This document shows positions 6,975-12,854 of a stretch of 14,662 nt of DNA, piece after piece. Position 1 is the stretch's first letter. Each line of letters starts with the position of its first letter. Position numbers and translations under genes: made by a program. Source of the stretch: an uncultured Parvibacter sp. (GTDB taxonomy: Bacteria; Actinomycetota; Coriobacteriia; Coriobacteriales; Eggerthellaceae); NCBI GenBank assembly GCA_910587945.1, contig CAJUNI010000054.1, forward strand, positions 1 to 14,662, written 5' to 3'. Under the pieces are notes generated by a model. It was not told where the DNA came from and did no database searches. It saw only the letters and a program-made list of their open reading frames with translations.

Positions 6975-8618
6975 ATGCCAGTCGATCTCACCCAAATTGC
7001 GAACCCGACGGCGGCCACCGCCTCTGCTGGCCCCAAGTTGACGCCGAAATTCTTCTCGTCATCGCTGACCGGCAACGGTCAGAACGCCCGCGGTTGGCTG
7101 TCCAACATGGCAGACCCTGAGCACGTGCACCCCAAGCACCCCTCTCGCGAAGACTGCGACATGGTGCGCCGCACAGTGCGTCAAACCCAGGGCGGCGACT
7201 CCACTTGCGTACGTCGTCTACCCCTTTACTTCGTGCCTGCTGCGCGCCTGAACGGACATGCCAACAACATGGAGTGGATGGTGCCTGCCGCTGACAAGCT
7301 CTCCAACGTCGGTTGCACCTCGTCTCAAAGCATTCAGTACTATCTGGACTTTAATGCCCACTCCATCATTATGGAGGAGACCGAAAACAAAGCCCAAGGT
7401 GTTCACGAAAAGCGTCTGACCATCTTCTACCGCATCGGCCTGTGGGCGCTCGATGGTCGCAAAACCCCCAAAGAAGGCGACTTGATTCCCGTCCTGGGCC
7501 GCCTCACCCATCAGCCTAATGAGGTGACCTTCAAATTTGCTGAAGATGTCACCAAGGCAGTCGAAAGCATGTTAAGCGTGGTAGAGAAGCATGGCGCCCA
7601 TATCGATTGGGATGCCGCCTACGACGCCATCGCCAACGTGTCGGCCTATGAGACCATCACTGATGCCGCAGTGCTCTGGAACTCGGATGAGGCCGCTAAG
7701 CATGTCGAGCGCATGGTGGACGCACTTACGTTCACCTCAGGACGCCTCACTAACACAGACGCCAAGGATCTCATGCTCATGCTGTGCGCCATGGAGGCCT
7801 ACAACATGCCGCTGCATGTCTACATGACCATCTACGACATGCTCAACAGTAAGATTCATGCTGATGACATGCTCACCGTCTGCAAGGTGAATTTGAACCT
7901 GCTTTTGGCCAACACCATGACCGAGCTAGAGAAGATGAAGCCGAACCTTAACCAGTTCAGCATCCCTGACCCTGCTCCCATGATCGACCCGAAGTACACC
8001 CGTGAGCAGACCCAGGCCATCACCTCCAACGAGCCGCTGATTCTCACCCAGGCTGCTGCTGGCACGGGCAAGTCCTCGGTGGTGCTGGAACGTCTGCAGT
8101 TCATGAGCGCTTGCGGTGTAACTCCTGAAGATGTCACCGTGCTCTCGTTCACCAATGCGGCAGCCGATCACATCACCGAGCTGAACCCGAACGTGAACTC
8201 CATGACCATCGCCAAGATGGTGCACCTTATCTATTCGGAGAACTACAACCATCGTCTCTCGACATTGGAAACTGTGCGCAATGCACTGTCCATTTACCTC
8301 CCGAAGGACCCCATTGCCTACGTGCTGCGCCAGCGTATGTTCTCCGTCATCAAGAACGACACCGGCGCCTTCACTGAACTGAACCTGTTTGTAGAGCAGA
8401 ACTTCGATAAGGTCATCGAGATGCTCGACCGCATCGGCCAGACCACGCTTGAGTTGGAGATCATCGTCACCTACCAGAACCTGGATAAGATGACTGAACC
8501 CGATGCGGTCAGCTGCAAGCATCTTATCATCGACGAGGTGCAGGACTGCTCCATCTTCGAGTTCATCTTCGCACTCGACTACATACGAAAGCATAAAAAT
8601 TCAATGTTTATCGTGGGT
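6975..8618 (+). CDS. UvrD-like superfamily 1 helicase, exon 1
   Basis: Exon 1 gives residues 1-548 of a 904-aa helicase. The first 340 residues match nothing I recognise. Then come the Q motif TREQTQAI (342-349), motif I AAAGTGKSS (Lys366), motif Ia VLSFTNAAA, and motif II LIIDEVQD (Asp520-Glu521). The exon ends at GGT (8616-8618) within VG|D, the middle of motif III. If unspliced, translation continues six codons and stops at TAA 8634-8636, leaving a protein without motifs III-VI that cannot be an active helicase. GAAAGGAGA upstream sets the ATG. UvrD/PcrA/Rep enzymes translocate 3'-5' on single-stranded DNA in repair and replication; here it probably serves the element. The last 12 codons are AT-rich, unlike the rest. 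Confidence 0.9.
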
Positions 8619-9003
8619 GGATCATCGCTCACGTAAAACCCCACTAATTGCGGGAAACTCACTGCTAATTTGATTTGCAACCGCGCTTTTGCAGAAATGC
8701 AAAAAGGCAGCAATCGAGATAACGCTCAATGGATGGTAACATCGCAAATCAGAGTGTGACAATCCGCAGCCAGCCACCTTAACGTCAAGCCGAAGGTGGA
8801 AGGTTCATCGACCAGAGAAAGCTAGGTCTCACCCGACCGAAAATAAGGTGGTTTAATCGCCACACGAAGCAAGTATCGTAGCGCCACATGACAAGCCTGA
8901 CCTCATGTGGTTCGTGCATGGTAGAGATGCCATGGTAAACCGACTAAAGCGAAATGACGGGCATGTATGGTATAATACACCTATCATACATGAAGATATG
9001 GTC
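8619..9003 (+). ncRNA. Group I ribozyme core (P1, P4, P6, P7, P8)
   Basis: The conserved strings are visible. P is AATTGCGGGAAA (8646-8657) and Q is AATCCGCAGCC (8761-8771), pairing as P4 (8648-8654 with 8763-8769, including wobbles). P6 is CCACCTT (8774-8780) with AAGGTGG (8793-8799). R is GGTTCATCGACCAGA (8802-8816) and S is GAAGATATGGTC (8992-9003), pairing as P7 through GACCA and TGGTC. P8 is an 11-bp stem, 8962-8972 with 8982-8992. Extra hairpins occur at 8884-8891/8903-8910 and 8917-8921/8930-8934. P3 could not be assigned with confidence. A second R-like string, GACTAAA at 8942-8948, could replace the first. The subclass is not assigned. Confidence 0.85.
8968..8976 (+). promoter_or_regulatory. 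Extended -10 promoter element inside the intron P8 hairpin
   Basis: TGGTATAAT at 8968-8976 matches the extended -10 consensus TGnTATAAT exactly. No -35 is evident 17 bp upstream, which extended -10 promoters can tolerate. Transcription would start near 8983, about 45 bases before the preferred endonuclease ATG at 9028. It overlaps the 5' arm and loop of P8, so the same bases may serve RNA folding and DNA promoter function. Confidence 0.4.
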
Positions 9004-9027
9004 AACCCAAGAGAGAAACAGGCAGTC

Positions 9028-9699
9028 ATGCAAATCAATCGCAAACACCAACTCAATGAGCACTTCTTTGCGACAATCGAGACTGAACGGCAAGCCTATT
9101 GGCTAGGTTTTGTCTGGGCCGACGCAGGATGGTCAAAAACCGCACCCCGATCGGCAGATTATAATCGATTGACAATCGCACTCCACGAACGTGACATCCA
9201 GCATCTTGAAACGTTTCGCACAGATATTGACACGGATTACAACCTGTCCAAATTAAAAAAGGATATTTACTCGCTAAGCCTCAATAGCCGAACTCTCTGT
9301 GATGATCTTCGCAACCTAGGATTCGGATTGAAAGACGAACGTGTGCATATCCCACCAATGCCTTCACAGCTGATCCATCACTTTTTGCGTGGGTACTTTG
9401 ATGGTGATGGGTGCCTGTCGCTATACACGCAAAATGTTCAAGATCGTTGGTTTGTGAAAAAACAAGAGTGGTCACTAACTGGCAACCCAGACTTGATGTC
9501 TGAATTTCAAAGTCTGTTGGAACAGCAAGTCGATGTATCGCATGTTAAACTGAAGCAGTACAAACGCACAACTGCAGCAGTGTCACTACGCTATGGGAAA
9601 TTAGCTGACGTCGTGAACATATGCGAATACATGTACCAGGATGCAACACGCTATCTTGGTCGCAAGCATGACAAATTCCTAGAATTACTCTCTCGATAA
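9028..9699 (+). CDS. LAGLIDADG homing endonuclease, intron-encoded
   Basis: The 223-aa product has two LAGLIDADG helices: AYWLGFVWADAG (23-34, acidic Asp32) and FLRGYFDGDG (119-128, acidic Asp127). A LAGLIDADG-type C-terminal part follows, ending LGRKHDKFLELLSR. Two motifs in one chain indicate a monomeric enzyme that cuts the intronless allele at the insertion site and drives homing. The start at 9028 is preferred because family members begin shortly before the first helix (LNEHFFATIETERQAYWLGF), and because the earlier in-frame starts at 8905 and 8998 lie in the ribozyme core. The ribosome site is weak (ACAGG). The stop TAA (9697-9699) directly precedes the last intron base. Codons are AT-richer than in the host gene. 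Maturase activity is also possible for this family. Confidence 0.9.
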   Translation: MQINRKHQLNEHFFATIETERQAYWLGFVWADAGWSKTAPRSADYNRLTIALHERDIQHLETFRTDIDTDYNLSKLKKDIYSLSLNSRTLCDDLRNLGFGLKDERVHIPPMPSQLIHHFLRGYFDGDGCLSLYTQNVQDRWFVKKQEWSLTGNPDLMSEFQSLLEQQVDVSHVKLKQYKRTTAAVSLRYGKLADVVNICEYMYQDATRYLGRKHDKFLELLSR

Positions 9700-9700
9700 G

Positions 9701-10771
9701 GATGCATCCCAAACGCTCTATGAGTTCCGCGCCGCCAACCCGCGTGCATTGAACGTCATGGAGGCCTCGAAGGTGTTCGCCACCTACCCTCTGCAGGTCA
9801 ACTTCCGCTCCAACCAAGAAATCCTCGACATGGCCAATGCACTTCTGGCCAACATCGACGCCAACTCCTATGCGAAGCTGCGCCTGCAGGCCAACTCGCT
9901 GGCCAAGCCGACCCCTCAGACCCTTGAGGACAAGGTGAAGCTGGTCTACATCAACGTTCGGGCGCAGTCCGATGCCAAGAACGAACTGGAGCAATGGCTG
10001 GAATCCGAAGCCAAGTCCTTCGTTGAGCAGAAACTCGCAGCCGGTGAACAGGTCTGCTTCTTGGCTTACCAGAACGCGCTTGTAAATCAGGCCATGCACT
10101 GGATGGAAACCACATTCCCGTCTGTTCCCTGCATGACGCTGGTGTCGGAAAAGACCTACCCCTCCACCATTCTGTCCAACCTCATCTCCAAGTACCAGGA
10201 CGAGCTGACTATGCTGCCCATCGACGACAAGATCTCGGTGGCCGTGAGTAACTTTGCCCTGTCCCACCTAGAGAACCTGCTGGGCAGCCGCTCTAACCCC
10301 GATAAGGCCCGTCCTGCTATCGCCGCCATGCTGGCCGATTGGCGCGATGCCATCCGCCCGTTGGCCGTTAACTGGGCGCTGCACGTCCAAGCCGGCACCA
10401 TGACGCCCGAAGTTTTCTTCGGCAACGTTTTCGGCCATATGATGGACTTCGAGATCGACCGCAATGATCGCAAGCAGGTGCTCATGTCGGCAAAGAACGC
10501 CGAGCGCAAGCGCAACCATGATATCCAGGCGACGCCGCTTCTGGTCTCGACCATCCACTCGGCCAAGGGCCTGGAATTCGACAACACCATCGTGCTGTGC
10601 CAGGACAACAAGACCGCTGAGGACACCAAGCGCATGCACTACGTAGCCCTCACGCGCGCCAAGAAGGCTGAGCTCATCATTGCCTACGATAAACTCAAAT
10701 CCTCGACGATGGAAAACGCCTGGAAAGACGTTTACCTGTCCTATGGAGGTGACCCCGATGCCATCAAGTAA
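9701..10771 (+). CDS. UvrD-like superfamily 1 helicase, exon 2
   Basis: Exon 2 gives residues 549-904 after splicing. It starts within motif III (DASQTLYEFRAANP), followed by motif IV VNFRSNQEI (Arg584), motif V VSTIHSAKGLEFD (about 830-842) and motif VI YVALTRAKK (862-870). All UvrD signature motifs are therefore present across the two exons and none is duplicated. Without splicing the only in-frame ATG (9755) lies in exon 2 after motif III and has no ribosome site, so this part is not a stand-alone gene. The stop TAA (10769-10771) is overlapped by the next gene. The codon use is GC-rich again within a few codons of the junction. Confidence 0.9.
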   Translation, partial: DASQTLYEFRAANPRALNVMEASKVFATYPLQVNFRSNQEILDMANALLANIDANSYAKLRLQANSLAKPTPQTLEDKVKLVYINVRAQSDAKNELEQWLESEAKSFVEQKLAAGEQVCFLAYQNALVNQAMHWMETTFPSVPCMTLVSEKTYPSTILSNLISKYQDELTMLPIDDKISVAVSNFALSHLENLLGSRSNPDKARPAIAAMLADWRDAIRPLAVNWALHVQAGTMTPEVFFGNVFGHMMDFEIDRNDRKQVLMSAKNAERKRNHDIQATPLLVSTIHSAKGLEFDNTIVLCQDNKTAEDTKRMHYVALTRAKKAELIIAYDKLKSSTMENAWKDVYLSYGGDPDAIK

Positions 10772-11141
10772 CGCGCCCCGCGGCTATGACCATGGGGTCA
10801 CGTGCTTCGTCCACGACAACGATACGTCTTCCTGTGGACGCGAGTACCGCACCAACCACTATGCCGTGATTCTCACCCCCGCTGAGCTCATTGCCCGGCG
10901 GGGCACGGCTTCGGTAGTCTATCTGTCCTCATCCATGAAGAAATGCTCGCTGGCTGGCGTAGAGCCCTTCTACGTCGGCCTTTCCGAACACCAGGGTCGT
11001 GAGGCTGTCGTCATGGTCGATCAGGTGCACACCGTAGATGTGTCTCGTCTCGGCCGGCCCTGCGAGAAGCTCGATGATGCTGTCATGGCTGACATCGAAC
11101 AGGAACTCGCCTACACCTTAGGCCTCCCGTCCATCAACTAG
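10758..11141 (+). CDS. MazF/PemK-fold protein (endoribonuclease toxin-like)
   Basis: The 127-aa product resembles the MazF/PemK toxin fold: a basic strand region GREYRTNHYAVILTP (27-41) matching the family's G-R-PA-V-LSP, a SVVYLSSS strand, and the C-terminal signature VMVDQVHTVDVSRLG followed by a final helix. MazF enzymes cleave mRNA at short motifs. The ATG at 10758 overlaps the helicase stop by 14 bases and has GGAGGT 7 bases upstream, so the two are translationally coupled; the longer in-frame start at 10680 is inside the helicase frame and rejected. No MazE-like antitoxin is next to it: the following gene is a beta-helix protein. It may be an orphan, a host-takeover RNase, or a non-toxic family member. 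Catalytic residues cannot be confirmed by eye. Confidence 0.6.
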   Translation: MPSSNAPRGYDHGVTCFVHDNDTSSCGREYRTNHYAVILTPAELIARRGTASVVYLSSSMKKCSLAGVEPFYVGLSEHQGREAVVMVDQVHTVDVSRLGRPCEKLDDAVMADIEQELAYTLGLPSIN

Positions 11142-11154
11142 AAAGGAGATCGTG

Positions 11155-11847
11155 ATGCCCCATCAGAACATCATTGACATGCTCAAATCGCTCTCCCCTG
11201 GTGATACCGTCAAGAACTTCACTATCGACCTCGATAGCACTGACGAACCTATCGTGCTTGACCACATAACCTTCGAAAACTGCCAGCTACGCTGGGATCA
11301 GCTCTCTAACGCGACCCTTTGCGGTGTGGTGTTCTCCAACTGCACAGGAACCATCGCCCTGTCCCACATTACTGTTGAAGAGGGCCTCTTCGTCACTGAC
11401 TCCCCGATGCTGCGTATCGACCTCGACCTCTCCGAAATCAAAGGCGGAATGCAGATCGCTTGGACAAAGAAAGCACCGCCGCATACAGCCATCATCACGA
11501 TGTACAAGTGCGTTATCGACAAGTTGACCGTGGTCAACTACAGTTTCACTGTGTGGAACATGGGCGAATGCAAGATCAAGAAATTCTTCGTGAAGAACTG
11601 CGAACTGCGCCGGGCCTTCTGGTCTAACAACCGCCTCGGCAAGATCTCGCTGGATAACGTGAACTTCATTGACAGCAACCTGGCCAAGCAGACCCTTGCT
11701 CGCATGGTCAACTCTGCCCACGTGAATTTCACCCAGTGCGTGCTGCCCGCCCGCGCGCTCATGAAGAACCCCGCCGTGTCCATCCGCGACTGCTCTGCAC
11801 AGCTGAAGGACACCAAGCAGGGCAAAATCATCAAGCGCAAGGTGTGA
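11155..11847 (+). CDS. Degenerate pentapeptide-repeat / beta-helix-like protein, 230 aa
   Basis: The middle of the protein repeats a pattern of short strands ending in Asn-Cys or Glu-Cys with hydrophobic centres: ITFENCQL, VVFSNCTG, MYKCVIDKL, GECKIKKF, VKNCELRRAF, NVNFIDSNL, VNFTQCVL, SIRDCSAQL. Successive rungs of about 20 residues resemble diverged pentapeptide repeats, which form a right-handed quadrilateral beta-helix. Some members mimic DNA and protect gyrase; nothing here proves that role, and the C-terminus is basic (KQGKIIKRKV). ATG 11155 is chosen over GTG 11152 on spacing from GAAAGGAG. It follows the MazF-like gene by 13 bases and is the closest candidate partner, though not a known antitoxin type. 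Confidence 0.55.
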   Translation: MPHQNIIDMLKSLSPGDTVKNFTIDLDSTDEPIVLDHITFENCQLRWDQLSNATLCGVVFSNCTGTIALSHITVEEGLFVTDSPMLRIDLDLSEIKGGMQIAWTKKAPPHTAIITMYKCVIDKLTVVNYSFTVWNMGECKIKKFFVKNCELRRAFWSNNRLGKISLDNVNFIDSNLAKQTLARMVNSAHVNFTQCVLPARALMKNPAVSIRDCSAQLKDTKQGKIIKRKV

Positions 11848-11852
11848 TTACC

Positions 11853-12611
11853 ATGCCTTCGACATCTCGTATGTTGGCTGTCGCCGCTGTCGCTATGCTA
11901 GCGGCGGTGACGGCCAACACCGGCATTGCTGTGACACAGATCTACGGCAGCAACGATGCTGTGTCGGTTATCTTGGCCCCTGCCCTGATCCTAGCCGTGG
12001 CTTCCGTGCTCTATTTCATCATCGCGCAAAAACACATGCTTGCTGAATCGGCAGACATGGCCTCAGCCATTCACAACCGCATGGTGCTCACTGCCCGTGG
12101 TATTCCACCCCACAAACAGCGTTCGCTCAATGGCAGAGCTACACTCTACCCTGACTTTGAACGATTGAGCGACCGACTGATCGAAAACCAAGCGAAAATG
12201 CGACTGGCCTCTCTGTTTGCCCTCATGCTTGGCACCCCGGCACTCTGCATTGTGGCCCTCTTTCGCGGCATGGCTCTCGTCTTTATAGACCCTGCAGTAC
12301 AACCCATCATGACCGCCTTGGTCGCTGACCTGATCATCTCGCTTACACCATGGCTTGTTTTGCTCATAACGCGGCGCAGTCTACCGACCAACATCATCGT
12401 TCGCGAGCAAGCTGAGCTATGGTGGCGAAAGAACAAAGTCACCGCGCAGTGTAACTGGACGCTACCTGAACCTAAGAAGAAGAAGGCCGATCATGAAAAC
12501 CGTTTACATCGCAGGGCCAGTGACCGGACGCCCGAATTTGAACGAGCACACGTTCCGCATCGTCGAAAATGCATTAAGGTCGATGCGAAAATCACCCATC
12601 GTTCCTCATGA
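11853..12611 (+). CDS. Four-helix membrane protein, 252 aa
   Basis: Four hydrophobic segments are visible at about 7-29, 36-58, 118-137 and 150-173, with a polar loop of 60 residues between the second and third. The start ATG 11853 lies 5 bases after the previous stop, with a modest AAGGTG site; the in-frame start at 11736 lies inside the previous gene. I do not recognise a family. Residues 214-252 overlap the next gene by 119 bases and are rich in Arg and His, as expected from off-frame translation of a coding region. An AAG run (12474-12487) precedes the overlap. The natural end may have been near the ATGA at 12493-12496, in which case a frameshift has lengthened the protein. It is probably an inner-membrane protein of the element, role unknown. 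Confidence 0.65.
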   Translation: MPSTSRMLAVAAVAMLAAVTANTGIAVTQIYGSNDAVSVILAPALILAVASVLYFIIAQKHMLAESADMASAIHNRMVLTARGIPPHKQRSLNGRATLYPDFERLSDRLIENQAKMRLASLFALMLGTPALCIVALFRGMALVFIDPAVQPIMTALVADLIISLTPWLVLLITRRSLPTNIIVREQAELWWRKNKVTAQCNWTLPEPKKKKADHENRLHRRASDRTPEFERAHVPHRRKCIKVDAKITHRSS

Positions 12612-12822
12612 CCTCGTTCATAAAAGCTGCAACCACACCCAGGCCATGCACACCTGTCTCGGGTTGCTGACCAACCCCGCCACGCGACCTGATGGAATAG
12701 TGGTGCTGCCTGGTTGGGAGAAGTCCGAAGGTACCATGATGGAAATCCAACTAGCTGATAACCTCGGTCTTCCCATTACCTTCCTGAGCCATCTGGACAT
12801 CGTGAAAATGCAGCATGCATGA
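12493..12822 (+). CDS. DUF4406-like protein, 109 aa
   Basis: The N-terminus MKTVYIAGPVTGRPNLNEHTF and the later segment DGIVVLPGWEKSEGTMMEIQLADNLGLPI fit DUF4406, a small Rossmann-like family related to nucleoside 2-deoxyribosyltransferases and frequent in phages. The GPVTG loop would bind a nucleotide-like ligand and the GWEKSEG strand carries the conserved Glu. The activity of the family in phages is not well defined; nucleotide salvage or modification is the usual suggestion. The start has a purine-rich site (AAGAAGAAGG). It overlaps the previous gene by 119 bases and ends 3 bases before the terminator stem at 12826, so it closes the operon. Confidence 0.75.
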   Translation: MKTVYIAGPVTGRPNLNEHTFRIVENALRSMRKSPIVPHDLVHKSCNHTQAMHTCLGLLTNPATRPDGIVVLPGWEKSEGTMMEIQLADNLGLPITFLSHLDIVKMQHA

Positions 12823-12825
12823 CAA

Positions 12826-12853
12826 GAGCCACCCAATTGGGTGGCTCTTTTTT
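12826..12853 (+). terminator. Strong intrinsic terminator between convergent genes
   Basis: GAGCCACCC (12826-12834) pairs perfectly with GGGTGGCTC (12839-12847) around an AATT loop, followed by six T residues (12848-12853). It ends the plus-strand operon directly after the DUF4406-like gene. The minus-strand gene stops at 12855, so the same stem follows its end too, but the minus-strand T-run is only two bases, making termination there weaker. Confidence 0.95.
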
Positions 12854-12854
12854 C

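Larger units (their letters stand above)
8619..9700 (+). mobile_element. Group I self-splicing intron with LAGLIDADG endonuclease gene
   Basis: The intron is 1,082 nt and phase 0. The 5' exon ends in U (8618) and the intron ends in G (9700), as group I splicing requires. P1 pairs exon CGTGGGT (8612-8618) with the guide GCTCACG (8627-8633), with the diagnostic U-G at the splice site. P10 pairs 3' exon GATG (9701-9704) with CATC (8623-8626), directly 5' of the guide. Excision rejoins helicase motif III as VG-DASQTLYEFR in frame. The reading frames of exon 1 and of the endonuclease differ and a stop intervenes, so this is not an intein. The endonuclease gene fills the 3' part. The intron is visibly AT-richer than the flanking exons, which suggests acquisition from another source. 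Confidence 0.9.

Noticed and set aside
7926..8594. 222-codon minus-strand frame opposite the helicase exon 1
   Set aside because: It is a shadow of the helicase codons, with no ribosome site or domain; the same holds for the 240-codon frame at 9545-10267.
8942..8948. GACTAAA as the R strand of P7
   Set aside because: It can pair with S using a wobble, but the 8802-8816 string matches the R consensus better, sits directly after P6 and gives a perfect P7; it is kept only as an alternative.
8905..9027. Longer endonuclease start at 8905
   Set aside because: This stretch covers P8 and the P7 strand of the ribozyme, adds residues not typical of the family and lacks a ribosome binding site; ATG 9028 fits better.
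8619..9700. Intein rather than intron in the helicase
   Set aside because: The insert is out of frame with exon 1 (stop at 8634-8636), there are no intein splicing blocks or junction Cys/Ser with His-Asn, and the group I core strings are present.
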